Shown here in pieces: positions 8,448 through 17,366 of a DNA stretch of 64,000 bases (positions within the stretch are counted from its first letter, which is position 1; the number at the start of each line of letters is the position of its first letter). This stretch comes from Chitinophagaceae bacterium. GTDB lineage: Bacteria; Bacteroidota; Bacteroidia; Chitinophagales; Chitinophagaceae. The notes under the pieces were generated by a model that did no database searches, was not told the origin of the DNA, and was given only the letters and a program-made list of their open reading frames with translations. Location of the stretch: positions 18,854 through 82,853 of the forward strand of contig SCQT01000102.1 of the NCBI GenBank assembly GCA_004322015.1. Reading direction: 5' to 3'. The position numbers and the translations under genes were made by a program.

Positions 8448-8531
8448 TGCGGCAGAGGAGATTCGAACTCCCAAACCCTTTCGGGCACTACCACCTCAAA
8501 GTAGCGCGTCTACCAGTTTCGCCACCGCCGC
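8448..8531 (-). tRNA. tRNA-Leu (anticodon GAG)
   Basis: The 84-nt minus-strand gene folds as a class II tRNA. The acceptor GCGGCGG pairs with CTGCCGC (one G-U), the D arm is GCGAAACTGGTAGACGC, the anticodon stem is CTACT/GGTAG with loop TTGAGGT (anticodon GAG), the long variable arm is TGCCCGAAAGGGT, and the T arm carries GTTCGAATC. The discriminator base is A, as usual for Leu. CCA is not encoded. Its promoter lies 11 nt upstream and a hairpin terminator follows. Confidence 0.96.
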
Positions 8532-8541
8532 ATGAAGGTTG

Positions 8542-8549
8542 CAAAAATA
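8542..8549 (-). promoter_or_regulatory. -7 box (TATTTTTG) for tRNA-Leu
   Basis: An exact TAnnTTTG match on the minus strand ending 10 nt before the mature tRNA 5' end. Confidence 0.65.
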
Positions 8550-8654
8550 AGATGTTTTTATTTTCGGAAAAAGAGGAATATCCATAGGATCAGATTTTAT
8601 ATCAGGAATTTTTATGTTTCACAAAACTGTCAGTGATGCGGTCTTTGAATGATT

Positions 8655-10277
8655 TCAGCCGTTTATTTCCGAAGAGAAATGAAACTCAATTTCAGGATGA
8701 TTTTGTCTTTCGGTATTCAGATACCATTCGGATTGTGCCAGATAGACTAAGTTCCCGTCTTTGTCTTCTACGATATTGGCCTGCTTAAAACGGGCAAAGC
8801 TTTCTAAATCTTCTTTTTTACCGGTGATCCAGCAGGCCTTATAGAAAGGCAAAGTATTGAACTGACAGGCTGCACCATATTCATGCAACAACCGGTATTG
8901 GATTACTTCGAACTGGAGATCTCCCACACAACCTATGATTTTTCTGTTGCCGCCGTGCTGGGTAAAAAGCTGAGCCACACCTTCATCCGTAAGCTGGCGA
9001 ATGCCTTTTTCCAATTGCTTGGTTTTCATCGGGTCTTTATTCACCAATTCTTTAAATAATTCCGGTGAAAAACTGGGTATTCCGGTAAAATAAAAATCTT
9101 CTCCTTCGGTAAGCGTATCACCGATTTTAAAATTACCCGTATCAAATAATCCGACTACATCACCCGGGTAAGCGTCTTCCAGTACGCTTTTTTCCCTGGC
9201 AAGGAAAGTATAAGGATTGCTGAATCGTATATTTTTATCCAGACGGACATGGTGATAAAATTTATTACGTTCAAACCTTCCCGAACAAACACGCAGAAAG
9301 GCGATCCGGTCGCGATGGCGCGGGTCCAGGTTGGCATGGATTTTAAAAACAAATCCGCTGAAGACGGGTTCCATGACACTGACCTCGCGCACATTCGTTT
9401 CACGGTTTTGAGGAGGCGGAGCTATCTGTATAAAGGTGTCCAGTAAATCTTTGACTCCGAAATTATTCAGGGCGCTTCCAAAAAATACCGGAGCAATTTT
9501 CCCTGCTAAATATTCTTCTTTATCCAGCACATCATACACGCCTTCGATCAGTTCCACATCATTTTTTAATTGTGTACTATCTCTTTCATCAAAATATTTT
9601 GAAAGTATTCTATCGCTTAATTCAGGTAAAGGAATGATGTCGTCGTCTGTAACTTTTTGGTTGGGGAAAAAACGAAGCAGACTTTTATTGAAAAGATCAT
9701 ACACGCCTTTAAAATCCCTGCCCATGTTAACAGGCCAGCTTAGTGGCCGCACCCTGATATTGAGCTTTTCTTCCAATTCATCTAACAAATCGAACGGATT
9801 TTTCCCATCGCGGTCTAATTTATTAATGAAAATAATAACCGGCGTATCGCGCATACGGCACACTTCCATCAACCTTTCCGTTTGCTCTTCCACCCCTTTC
9901 ACGCAATCCACCACCAAAATCACACTGTCCACCGCAGTGAGCGTCCGGTAGGTATCTTCAGCAAAATCTTTGTGGCCCGGTGTATCTAACAGGTTGATGA
10001 GCATTTCTTTATATTCAAAGCTCATCACGGACGTAGCCACCGAAATACCACGCTGGCGTTCTATTTCCATAAAATCGGAAGTAGCGCCCTTTTTGATCTT
10101 ATTGGATTTTACCGCACCGGCAGTTTGAATGGCGCCACCGAAAAGGAGTAATTTCTCGGTCAAAGTGGTCTTACCCGCATCGGGATGAGAGATGATGGCA
10201 AAAGTTCTTCTTTTCCGGATCTCGGAAGCTAATTTTGAGTCTGACACGGTGGCATTTTCGCCGGTAATCGCATCCAT
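8655..10277 (-). CDS. prfC: Peptide chain release factor 3
   Basis: RF3 is the GTPase that recycles RF1/RF2 from the ribosome after termination. The 540-residue protein has the G1 motif [16 protein letters not shown], the switch region [14 protein letters not shown], the G3 motif DTPGHKDF and the G4 motif NKLD. The usual domain 2 (beta barrel) and C-terminal domain 3 follow. The length agrees with the family (about 530). ATG 10277 lies 19 nt after a TACCTTTG box. It is a single-gene transcription unit, cytoplasmic. Confidence 0.96.
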   Translation of the reverse strand: MDAITGENATVSDSKLASEIRKRRTFAIISHPDAGKTTLTEKLLLFGGAIQTAGAVKSNKIKKGATSDFMEIERQRGISVATSVMSFEYKEMLINLLDTPGHKDFAEDTYRTLTAVDSVILVVDCVKGVEEQTERLMEVCRMRDTPVIIFINKLDRDGKNPFDLLDELEEKLNIRVRPLSWPVNMGRDFKGVYDLFNKSLLRFFPNQKVTDDDIIPLPELSDRILSKYFDERDSTQLKNDVELIEGVYDVLDKEEYLAGKIAPVFFGSALNNFGVKDLLDTFIQIAPPPQNRETNVREVSVMEPVFSGFVFKIHANLDPRHRDRIAFLRVCSGRFERNKFYHHVRLDKNIRFSNPYTFLAREKSVLEDAYPGDVVGLFDTGNFKIGDTLTEGEDFYFTGIPSFSPELFKELVNKDPMKTKQLEKGIRQLTDEGVAQLFTQHGGNRKIIGCVGDLQFEVIQYRLLHEYGAACQFNTLPFYKACWITGKKEDLESFARFKQANIVEDKDGNLVYLAQSEWYLNTERQNHPEIEFHFSSEING

Positions 10278-10296
10278 TTTTACGAAAATAAGGCTG

Positions 10297-10304
10297 CAAA
10301 GGTA
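10297..10304 (-). promoter_or_regulatory. -7 box (TACCTTTG) for prfC
   Basis: The minus strand reads TACCTTTG 19 nt before ATG 10277, a perfect TAnnTTTG. Confidence 0.65.
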
Positions 10305-10534
10305 GGATATTTATTCCTTCATTTACTGCCTGAACTCATGCCTATTGGAATAAGATGTGTTATAGATTTCTTTTATCCTGTTATTGCTTTCTCCTGAAAA
10401 ATTCAGGTCGCAGATATGTAACAGTCCTTGTTTTCCGGTTTAATAAACGGGAAAATCACTATTCCTAAACGGAAAATTATCCTTTAAAACCACGTCAAAG
10501 CCTAAATGTACTACCAAATGAAGGCAAAATGAGG

Positions 10535-10542
10535 TAATTTTG
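10535..10542 (+). promoter_or_regulatory. -7 box (TAATTTTG) of the suf operon, 5 nt before sufB
   Basis: TAATTTTG, then CCCCC, then ATG 10548. The spacing leaves almost no 5' leader. No good TTTG -33 element is visible at the standard distance, so an activator could be involved. Confidence 0.6.
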
Positions 10543-10547
10543 CCCCC

Positions 10548-11993
10548 ATGAGTGATCAACAAAAAATATTAGAGGAGGTAACCGGTTCAGAGTACAAATT
10601 CGGCTTCACGACGGATGTCGAAATGGAAGTAGCTCCTGCCGGTTTGACTGAAGATACCATCCGATTCATCTCAGCCAAAAAAGAAGAGCCGGCGTATTTT
10701 CTGGAATGGCGGTTAAAAGCATTTCGTCATTGGAAAAAGATGACGGAACCGCATTGGGGATATTTTAAATATGATCCTATTGATTATCAGGTGCAATCCT
10801 ATTATGCTGCGCCAAAACAAATGCCTAAAAAAGCCAGTATGGATGAGGTAGACCCTGAAGTGCGGAAAACCTTTGAAAAGCTGGGTATTTCCCTGCAGGA
10901 ACAAAAACGTCTCTCCGGTGTGGCTGTGGATGCGGTATTTGATTCAGTGTCTGTTGGGACCACTTTTCAAAAACAATTGAGGGATGTCGGGGTTATTTTC
11001 TGCTCTATGAGCGAAGCTATCCGTGAACATCCTGATTTGATCCAAAAATATCTGGGTTCTGTAGTACCGTATTCTGATAATTTCTTTGCAGCCCTGAATT
11101 CGGCTGTTTTTTCGGATGGTTCATTTGCCTATGTACCCAAAGGTGTACATTGTCCGATGGAGCTTTCCACTTATTTCCGGATGAATGCCCAAAATACCGG
11201 CCAGTTTGAAAGAACATTAATTATCGCCGATGAGGGGGCTTATGTCAGCTACCTGGAAGGTTGCACCGCACCCATGCGTGATAAAAATCAATTGCATGCG
11301 GCGGTCGTTGAACTGATCGCCTTAGACAGGGGGGAAGTGAAGTATTCTACGGTTCAAAACTGGTTCCCGGGTGATAAAGACGGGAAGGGCGGTGTGTTCA
11401 ACTTCGTGACCAAGCGGGGCTTGTGCGCCGGGCATCATTCCCGTATTTCCTGGACTCAGGTGGAAACAGGTTCTGCCATTACCTGGAAATATCCAAGCGT
11501 GATCCTCAAAGGAGATCATTCTCACGGAGAATTTTATTCCGTAGCAGTGACTAATAATCATCAGCAGGCAGACACCGGCACCAAAATGCAGCACCTCGGT
11601 AAAAACTGTAAAAGCCGTATCGTGGCAAAAACCATTTCCGCCGGAAAAAGTAACAGTTCTTATCGCGGGTTGGTTCGCGTAGCTAAAAACGCCGACAATG
11701 CGAGGAATTATACGCAGTGTGATTCCTTATTGGTGGGGGATAAATGCGGAGCGCATACCTTTCCATATATTGAAGTAAAAAACAAATCGGCGCAGGTGGA
11801 GCATGAGGCTACCACTTCCAAGATCGGAGAAGACCAGATATTTTATTGCAATCAACGTGGGATTGGAACAGAAGAGGCAGTCAGCCTGATCGTGAACGGT
11901 TATTGCCGGGAAGTGTTAAATCAGTTACCGATGGAGTTTGCCGTGGAAGCGCAAAAACTGTTATCGGTAAGCCTGGAAGGAAGTGTCGGATAA
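10548..11993 (+). CDS. sufB: Fe-S cluster assembly scaffold SufB
   Basis: SufB is the scaffold of the SufBC2D complex on which iron-sulfur clusters are built. The 481-residue length is typical. Family landmarks include [53 protein letters not shown], and the C-terminal beta-helix region [19 protein letters not shown] with its conserved His and Glu. It heads the cluster sufBCDSE-sufT and starts 5 nt after a -7 box. It is cytoplasmic. Codon use looks native and the gene is intact. Confidence 0.97.
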   Translation: MSDQQKILEEVTGSEYKFGFTTDVEMEVAPAGLTEDTIRFISAKKEEPAYFLEWRLKAFRHWKKMTEPHWGYFKYDPIDYQVQSYYAAPKQMPKKASMDEVDPEVRKTFEKLGISLQEQKRLSGVAVDAVFDSVSVGTTFQKQLRDVGVIFCSMSEAIREHPDLIQKYLGSVVPYSDNFFAALNSAVFSDGSFAYVPKGVHCPMELSTYFRMNAQNTGQFERTLIIADEGAYVSYLEGCTAPMRDKNQLHAAVVELIALDRGEVKYSTVQNWFPGDKDGKGGVFNFVTKRGLCAGHHSRISWTQVETGSAITWKYPSVILKGDHSHGEFYSVAVTNNHQQADTGTKMQHLGKNCKSRIVAKTISAGKSNSSYRGLVRVAKNADNARNYTQCDSLLVGDKCGAHTFPYIEVKNKSAQVEHEATTSKIGEDQIFYCNQRGIGTEEAVSLIVNGYCREVLNQLPMEFAVEAQKLLSVSLEGSVG

Positions 11994-12027
11994 TCAATTT
12001 TTAAATTAAAAAAAGCATCAATCAAAA

Positions 12028-12792
12028 ATGTCAATGTTAATAATCAATGAGTTACACGCCTCTATCGAAGAGAGGGAGATTTTGAAAGGGATCAGCCTGA
12101 CTGTCAATCCGGGTGAAGTACATGCTATCATGGGCCCGAATGGATCAGGGAAAAGTACCTTGGCTTCAGTACTGGCAGGAAGGGAAACTTATGAGGTAAC
12201 TTCAGGCAGCGTGGCTTTCGACGGAAAAGATCTGCTGGATATGGCGCCTGAAGAAAGAGCACGGGAAGGAATGTTCCTGGCTTTTCAATATCCTGTGGAA
12301 ATACCCGGTGTCAGTACTACTAACTTCCTGAAAACAGCCGTGAATGAGAAACGCAAAGCTGTGGGGCTGGCTCCTTTGGATGCCGTCCAATTTATGAAAA
12401 TGATGAAGGAAAAAATGAGTTTGGTGCAAATTGATCAGACGTTACTCAGCCGTTCATTGAATGAAGGTTTTTCCGGCGGGGAGAAAAAACGGAACGAAAT
12501 TTTCCAAATGGCCATGCTGGAACCTAGGTTGGGTATCCTGGATGAAACAGATTCCGGTTTGGATATTGACGCCCTTCGTTTGGTGGCTAATGGTGTGAAT
12601 AAATTAAGAAATAAAGACAATGCTTTCGTGGTCATCACACACTATCAGCGTTTGCTGGAATATATCGTTCCCGATTTTGTACATGTGATGTATAACGGAC
12701 GCCTGGTAAAATCCGGCGGAAAAGAACTGGCATTGGAATTGGAAGACAAGGGATATGACTGGATCAAGGAAGAAGCCCACGAGATGGCATGA
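12028..12792 (+). CDS. sufC: Fe-S cluster assembly ATPase SufC
   Basis: SufC is the ABC-type ATPase that drives SufB-SufD conformational change. Walker A is GPNGSGKST at residues 36-44, the signature is FSGGEKKRNE, and Walker B is LGILDETDSGLDIDAL, where the extra charged residues are typical of SufC. The 254-residue length fits. ATG 12028 or the second Met at 12034 could serve as start. Thirty-four nt separate it from sufB. The 202 nt to sufD are unusually long for this operon and contain a promoter-like box and a broken small gene. Confidence 0.97.
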   Translation: MSMLIINELHASIEEREILKGISLTVNPGEVHAIMGPNGSGKSTLASVLAGRETYEVTSGSVAFDGKDLLDMAPEERAREGMFLAFQYPVEIPGVSTTNFLKTAVNEKRKAVGLAPLDAVQFMKMMKEKMSLVQIDQTLLSRSLNEGFSGGEKKRNEIFQMAMLEPRLGILDETDSGLDIDALRLVANGVNKLRNKDNAFVVITHYQRLLEYIVPDFVHVMYNGRLVKSGGKELALELEDKGYDWIKEEAHEMA

Positions 12793-12829
12793 TCCGGTGG
12801 ATTTTCCCATATTGGGCAGGGACAATGCA

Positions 12830-12837
12830 TATATTTG
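12830..12837 (+). promoter_or_regulatory. Possible internal -7 box (TATATTTG) between sufC and sufD
   Basis: An exact TAnnTTTG match 40 nt upstream of the small ORF remnant and about 157 nt before sufD. It may have driven the remnant or may supply sufD onward. Confidence 0.35.
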
Positions 12838-12877
12838 TCTCGAAGAAATAATATCTTGGCTATACAAATTCAAAATC

Positions 12878-12960
12878 ATGGATACCATTATCTTCATCCC
12901 AAATCAAGAGAGCAGGCAAGCCTGTTTGAACAGTTGACAAGCCTTAAAAGTGCCGATTGA
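12878..12960 (+). pseudogene. Short frameshifted gene remnant between sufC and sufD
   Basis: ATG 12878 begins MDTIIFIPNQESRQ and then stops after five more residues. Changing frame at the AGGCAAGCC region continues ASLFEQLTSLKSAD to a stop at 12958-12960. The joined product looks like the start of the small Bacteroidota antitoxin-like proteins that begin M(D/E)T(I/L)xxxPxxxEQ...L (DUF2683 type). The resemblance is from memory of the pattern and the piece is far shorter than an intact member (about 60 residues). If right, it is a decayed insertion in the suf operon. Confidence 0.3.
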
Positions 12961-12994
12961 AAAGAAGATATCCGAATAAAGTTTAAAAATCGCA

Positions 12995-14305
12995 ATGAAT
13001 ACATTAGAATCAGCCATACAATTACCGGTGCGTATAGAACAGTGGTGGCATGCACAACAAAAAAAAGAATCGGCTTCACCGGTGATAGAACGTATGCAGA
13101 AAGCTTATGCGTCGTTTAAAACACATGGTTTTCCTCATGTCAAAATGGAAGACTGGAAATATACCGATGTCAGAAAAGTGACGGAGTATCCTTATGCATG
13201 GCCGGTGAAAAATGAACATCGTCTCAGCAGGGAATATTTCAAATCATTTTTGTTAGCCGGATTAAAGGATGTGTACCGGCTGGTATTTGTGAACGGTTAT
13301 TTGCAGGAAGATTTATCCATCCTTCCGGGGGGAGATAATCAATTTACAGTGACGCATCTGGGTGATGATAAAGGAACAGACCATTATGAAGAATATCTGG
13401 GCAGGGTGGCGAATATGGATACGCCTTTCACTGCACTGAACACGGCTTTGCATTCGGATGGTGTATTGATCCATATTAAGAAAAATGCAGAGGTGGATAA
13501 ACCGGTCCTGGTGTATTATGTGGCATTAACGGATAATGATCTGTACCTGATCCAGCCGAGAAATATTGTAATTACGGAGCCTGGCAGCAAAGTACAGTTT
13601 GCGGAAATATTTGTATCCAAAGGCGTGGAACCTTCACTGACGAACGTGGTGACTGAAATTAAAGCGGGAGAAGGCTCTTATGTGGATTATTCCCGTATTC
13701 AGATGGAAGAGAACAGGAATTTTCAAATCAGTTACACAGGTATTGAACAGCAAAAAAATTCGCGTATTGATACGCATGTATTATGCCTGAACGGCGCTTT
13801 TATCAGAAATGATCTGCATTTTACTTTGCAGGGTTCCAATTGTACGAGCATCATGAACGGTTTGTATATTTTGGATGACGAGCAATTTCTGGATAACCAT
13901 ACCCGGGTGGACCATGCAGTTCCGAATTGCATGAGTGATCAATTGTATAAAGGAATTTTAAATGGCAAATCAACGGGTGTTTTCAATGGGAAGATCATAG
14001 TCCATCCGGATGCGCAAAAAACCAATGCCTATCAGCGCAACGTGAATGTATTGCTTTCCGATAATGCGACTATCAATACTAAGCCGCAGTTGGAAATTTT
14101 TGCAGATGATGTACGCTGTACTCACGGAGCTACAGCAGGGTTCATTGATGAAGAAGCCATCTTTTACATGCAGGCCCGCGGTATTTCCAAAGAGGAAGCC
14201 CGTAAGCTTTTGATGAATGCTTATGCGAATGAAATTGTGGACAAGATGAATGTGGAAGCGTTGAAAGATCCTTTGAGAGAATACATAGCTCAAAAGCTGA
14301 AGTGA
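12995..14305 (+). CDS. sufD: Fe-S cluster assembly protein SufD
   Basis: SufD pairs with SufB in the SufBC2D scaffold and is needed for iron entry. The 436-residue protein has the N-terminal helical region with EDWKYTDVRKV, a central right-handed beta-helix, and the C-terminal SufB/D core GKIIVHPDAQKTNAYQ, LEIFADDVRCTHGATAG and FYMQARGISKEEARKLL, all family hallmarks. It lacks nothing obvious. It is followed after 17 nt by sufS and is presumably co-transcribed with it. Confidence 0.96.
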   Translation: MNTLESAIQLPVRIEQWWHAQQKKESASPVIERMQKAYASFKTHGFPHVKMEDWKYTDVRKVTEYPYAWPVKNEHRLSREYFKSFLLAGLKDVYRLVFVNGYLQEDLSILPGGDNQFTVTHLGDDKGTDHYEEYLGRVANMDTPFTALNTALHSDGVLIHIKKNAEVDKPVLVYYVALTDNDLYLIQPRNIVITEPGSKVQFAEIFVSKGVEPSLTNVVTEIKAGEGSYVDYSRIQMEENRNFQISYTGIEQQKNSRIDTHVLCLNGAFIRNDLHFTLQGSNCTSIMNGLYILDDEQFLDNHTRVDHAVPNCMSDQLYKGILNGKSTGVFNGKIIVHPDAQKTNAYQRNVNVLLSDNATINTKPQLEIFADDVRCTHGATAGFIDEEAIFYMQARGISKEEARKLLMNAYANEIVDKMNVEALKDPLREYIAQKLK

Positions 14306-14322
14306 TTTTTTAACTGATCAAC

Positions 14323-15573
14323 ATGCCAACATTAACCGCTGTAAAAAAAAATAAGTTTGATGTATTATCCGTGAGGGCAAAATTCCCTGCACTTCATCAA
14401 CAGGTAAACGGACATCCCCTGGTATATTTTGATAATGCCGCCACTTCTCAGAAACCGGAGGAAGTAATTGATGCGTTATCCCATTTTTATAAAAATGATA
14501 ATGCCAATATCCACCGGGGTATTCATACTTTGGCTGAACGCGCTACGGCCGAATATGAGAAGACGAGGAAAGCAGTGCAATCTTTCATCTATGCGGGAGA
14601 ACCCGAAGAGATTATTTTCACGAGCGGTACTACGGGAAGCATTAATCTGGTAGTACAGACATACGGCAGAAAATTTCTGAAGGAAGATGATGAAGTCATC
14701 ATCTCTGCTATGGAACATCATTCCAATATTGTTCCCTGGCAAATGATCTGTGAGGAAAAGGGAGCAAAGTTGAAGGTAATTCCAGTCACAAAACGGGGAG
14801 AATTGATATTGGAGGAATATAAAAAGCTGCTCAGTAGTAAGACTAAAATTGTTTCCATCGTTTATGTATCTAATACCCTGGGAACCATTAATCCGGTAAA
14901 AGAGATTATTGATATGGCGCACCATGCAGGAGCGAAAGTACTGGTTGATGCAGCCCAGGCCATTATTCATATTCCCATCAATGTGCAGGATCTGGATTGT
15001 GATTTTCTGGCTTTTTCAGGACATAAAGTATATGGCCCTTCAGGAACGGGAGTCTTGTATGGTAAAAGAGAATTACTGGAGGCCATGCCACCCTGGCAGG
15101 GGGGGGGCGAGATGATCAAAGAGGTGACTTTTGAAAAGACAACTTATAACGAACTCCCTTACAAGTTTGAAGCAGGTACCCCCAATATAGCTGATGTGGT
15201 GACGATGAAATATGCCATTGATTTTGTGGAAGGTCTGGACAGGGAAGCTGTAGCCGCGCATGAGCATCATTTATTGCAGAAAACCATGGAGGGACTTGCT
15301 GAAATCGAAGGTATCCGTTTAATTGGAACTGCAAAGCATAAAACGGGAGTTGCATCATTTATTTCTGATCGTATTCATCATTTCGACATGGGAATGATGC
15401 TCGATGCGAGGGGTATTGCGATCCGTACGGGCCATCATTGCACCGAACCATTGATGAATGTTTTAGGCATTGAAGGAACAAACCGCGCTTCTTTTGCAGT
15501 ATATAATACCGAAGAAGAGGTAGATTATTTTTTGGGAACCGTCAGGGAGATTGTTCAGAAAAAAAAGAAATGA
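14323..15573 (+). CDS. sufS: Cysteine desulfurase SufS
   Basis: SufS is the PLP-dependent group II cysteine desulfurase that takes sulfur from cysteine for SufE. The 416-residue protein has the PLP lysine in SGHKVYGPSG (Lys235), the PWQGGGEMI loop, and the active Cys373 in RTGHHCTEP with the group II flanks. The PWQGGGEMI codons contain a run of nine G at 15099-15107, a slippage-prone tract. The stop overlaps the sufE start by 4 nt (ATGA), indicating translational coupling. Confidence 0.97.
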   Translation: MPTLTAVKKNKFDVLSVRAKFPALHQQVNGHPLVYFDNAATSQKPEEVIDALSHFYKNDNANIHRGIHTLAERATAEYEKTRKAVQSFIYAGEPEEIIFTSGTTGSINLVVQTYGRKFLKEDDEVIISAMEHHSNIVPWQMICEEKGAKLKVIPVTKRGELILEEYKKLLSSKTKIVSIVYVSNTLGTINPVKEIIDMAHHAGAKVLVDAAQAIIHIPINVQDLDCDFLAFSGHKVYGPSGTGVLYGKRELLEAMPPWQGGGEMIKEVTFEKTTYNELPYKFEAGTPNIADVVTMKYAIDFVEGLDREAVAAHEHHLLQKTMEGLAEIEGIRLIGTAKHKTGVASFISDRIHHFDMGMMLDARGIAIRTGHHCTEPLMNVLGIEGTNRASFAVYNTEEEVDYFLGTVREIVQKKKK

Positions 15574-16004
15574 ATCAAACGATCAATGAAATACAGAATG
15601 AAGTAGTGGATGAGTTTTCCATGTTGGGCGGTGATATGGAGAGTACGGTTTTTTATATTATGGAATTGGGAAATCATTTGCCGCCGATGGATGAGAGATA
15701 CAAAGTGAAAGAAAATCTGGTAAAAGGATGCCAGTCGAAAGTTTGGTTGAGCACCTATTTTAAGGATGGAAAAGTTTTCTTTCTGGCTGACAGCAATACG
15801 GACGTAACCAAAGGTTTGATCAGCATGCTGATCAGGATATGGAACGGCAGGACACCGAAGGAAATATTGGGAACGGATCTGTATTTTATTGATAAAATAG
15901 GTATGCAGCGGGTTGTTGGCTCCCAGCGTTCTAACGGTTTTGCATCCATGATCAGGCAGATGAAGTTATATGCATTGGGGTATCAACAACAGCATGCGCT
16001 ATAA
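15570..16004 (+). CDS. sufE: Sulfur acceptor SufE
   Basis: SufE accepts persulfide from SufS and passes it to SufB. The 144-residue protein contains the acceptor cysteine in LVKGCQSKVW (Cys54) and the conserved DSNTDVTKGLISMLIRI and RSNGFASMIRQM segments. The length is standard. It overlaps sufS by four bases. Downstream, 150 nt separate it from the SufT-like gene, and that gap contains a short palindrome and a -7 box. Confidence 0.96.
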   Translation: MNQTINEIQNEVVDEFSMLGGDMESTVFYIMELGNHLPPMDERYKVKENLVKGCQSKVWLSTYFKDGKVFFLADSNTDVTKGLISMLIRIWNGRTPKEILGTDLYFIDKIGMQRVVGSQRSNGFASMIRQMKLYALGYQQQHAL

Positions 16005-16060
16005 CAATAAATATTCAAAATCCAATATTCAAGGTTTGAAACGATTCCTGAGGAGGAACT

Positions 16061-16075
16061 GCCTGTCGGTCAGGC
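16061..16075. repeat. Short dispersed palindrome GCCTG-N5-CAGGC
   Basis: GCCTGTCGGTCAGGC, followed by GGGC. Related GC-rich palindromic pieces occur at about 18838-18874, 18902-18916 and 29480-29495, all in intergenic DNA, suggesting a small dispersed repeat family. Confidence 0.5.
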
Positions 16076-16127
16076 GGGCTTGATATTTTGAGATTGTTAA
16101 TTGGCGCTTATTTGTATTTTGTGATTT

Positions 16128-16135
16128 TATTTTTG
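16128..16135 (+). promoter_or_regulatory. -7 box (TATTTTTG) for the sufT-like gene
   Basis: An exact TAnnTTTG match 19 nt before ATG 16155. The local sequence is T-rich, so chance is possible. Confidence 0.4.
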
Positions 16136-16154
16136 AATTTAATATAATTTTCTC

Positions 16155-16514
16155 ATGGCGGATGAACAACCGATAAACAAAAGAGTAAACACCCCTGCTG
16201 ATGATGAATCAAAAGCCATCGGAGCACAAGCGGTTGATTTAATTCAGACTTGTTATGACCCTGAAATTCCGGTGAATATATGGGAATTAGGATTAGTGTA
16301 TGAAGTGAACCTGAAAGAGAATAAGGATATCGAAGTGATTATGTCTCTGACCTCGCCCTTTTGTCCGGCGGCGCAATCCTTACCCGAAGAAGTAAAAACA
16401 AAACTGGAAGGGATAGCCGGTGTCAATGATGTCACGGTGGAAATTACTTTTGAACCGCCCTGGACTACCGATATGATGAGCGAAGAAGCGAAGCTCGAAT
16501 TAGGATTTATGTGA
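16155..16514 (+). CDS. sufT: SufT-like MIP18/DUF59 Fe-S assembly protein
   Basis: A 119-residue MIP18-family (DUF59) protein that helps maturation of Fe-S proteins, a common last gene of Bacteroidota suf clusters. It shows the motif DPEIPVNIWELGLVYEV, the strand MSLTSPFCPAAQ with the conserved Cys, and the C-terminal VEITFEPPWTTDMMSEEAK. The N-terminal ~25 residues are polar and poorly conserved in type. It is cytoplasmic. Its position directly after sufE and the matching strand support the assignment; the exact client proteins are unknown. Confidence 0.9.
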   Translation: MADEQPINKRVNTPADDESKAIGAQAVDLIQTCYDPEIPVNIWELGLVYEVNLKENKDIEVIMSLTSPFCPAAQSLPEEVKTKLEGIAGVNDVTVEITFEPPWTTDMMSEEAKLELGFM

Positions 16515-16534
16515 CCCGGTTGCTTGTTTCTCGT

Positions 16535-16569
16535 AATCACCCAATCACTCGATCACTCAATCACTCAAT
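16535..16569 (+). repeat. Octamer tandem repeat (AATCACTC), 4+ copies
   Basis: AATCACCC, AATCACTC, GATCACTC, AATCACTC, AAT lie in tandem between sufT and rpiA, ending 13 nt before the rpiA ATG. Confidence 0.7.
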
Positions 16570-16581
16570 AACTTTTCAAAC

Positions 16582-17271
16582 ATGCTATCTGCTATTCACA
16601 CCGGGAAAAAAGCTGCAGGTGAAAAAGCTGCAGAGTATATTCGTTCGGGTATGACCGTAGGATTAGGAACGGGTTCCACAGCTTTCTGGGCTATAGAAAA
16701 AATCGGCAGGCTGGTTTCAGATGGACTGCAGATCAAGGCAATTGCCACTTCCCTTCAATCAGAACAACAGGCTGAAAAGCTGCATATCCCATTGGTCTCT
16801 TTTGCAGAGCTGGATCATATTGATGTGGATATTGACGGCGCCGATGAGGTGGACGAAGATCTGAATCTCATCAAAGGGGGCGGAGGCGCTTTATTGCGTG
16901 AAAAAATTATTGCTTCTTCCAGCAAGAAAATGATCGTAGTGGCAGATGAGCATAAACTGGTTAAAATATTGGGAAAATTTCCTCTGCCTGTAGAGGTGAT
17001 ACCTTTTGGTTGGGAAATGACGTTGAGAAAATTAAAATCTTTCGGTTGTATTCCCGTCTTACGGAAGAAAGGAGATCAGGTCTTTGTGACCGACAACGGT
17101 AATTATATTATTGATTGCAGTTTTGGCGCTATCCCTTCTCCCGGAGACCTGCACAGCAGGCTGAATAATATCCCCGGCGTAGTGGAGAACGGATTGTTTA
17201 CAGGCATGTGCGATACCGTTATCGTGGGTTATGAAGACGGCAGTACAAGGGTTATCACAAAATCCGTTTGA
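16582..17271 (+). CDS. rpiA: Ribose-5-phosphate isomerase A
   Basis: RpiA interconverts ribose-5-phosphate and ribulose-5-phosphate in the pentose phosphate pathway. The 229-residue protein has the phosphate loop GLGTGSTAFWAI, the catalytic DIDGADEVDEDL and IKGGGGALLREK segments, and the C-terminal GLFTGMCDTVIVG. It is cytoplasmic with standard length. A strong hairpin terminator follows 37 nt after the stop and is shared with the convergent ssb gene. Confidence 0.96.
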   Translation: MLSAIHTGKKAAGEKAAEYIRSGMTVGLGTGSTAFWAIEKIGRLVSDGLQIKAIATSLQSEQQAEKLHIPLVSFAELDHIDVDIDGADEVDEDLNLIKGGGGALLREKIIASSSKKMIVVADEHKLVKILGKFPLPVEVIPFGWEMTLRKLKSFGCIPVLRKKGDQVFVTDNGNYIIDCSFGAIPSPGDLHSRLNNIPGVVENGLFTGMCDTVIVGYEDGSTRVITKSV

Positions 17272-17308
17272 ACCTATATTTTGCAGTTGGCTGCAAAATC
17301 CGGTAAAA

Positions 17309-17335
17309 AAAACGGCATGAAGAACATGCCGTTTT
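17309..17335. terminator. Bidirectional terminator between rpiA and ssb
   Basis: AAAACGGCATG (17309-17319) pairs perfectly with CATGCCGTTTT (17325-17335) around a 5-nt loop. The A-flank and T-flank make it work in both directions for the convergent genes. Confidence 0.85.
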
Positions 17336-17366
17336 AGAAACAATGGTTTGATAAAGTCCCCTGTGT

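Noticed and set aside
9436..9951. 171-codon plus-strand ORF inside prfC
   Set aside because: It is Ser/Leu/Lys-rich antisense of a well-conserved gene and matches no family.
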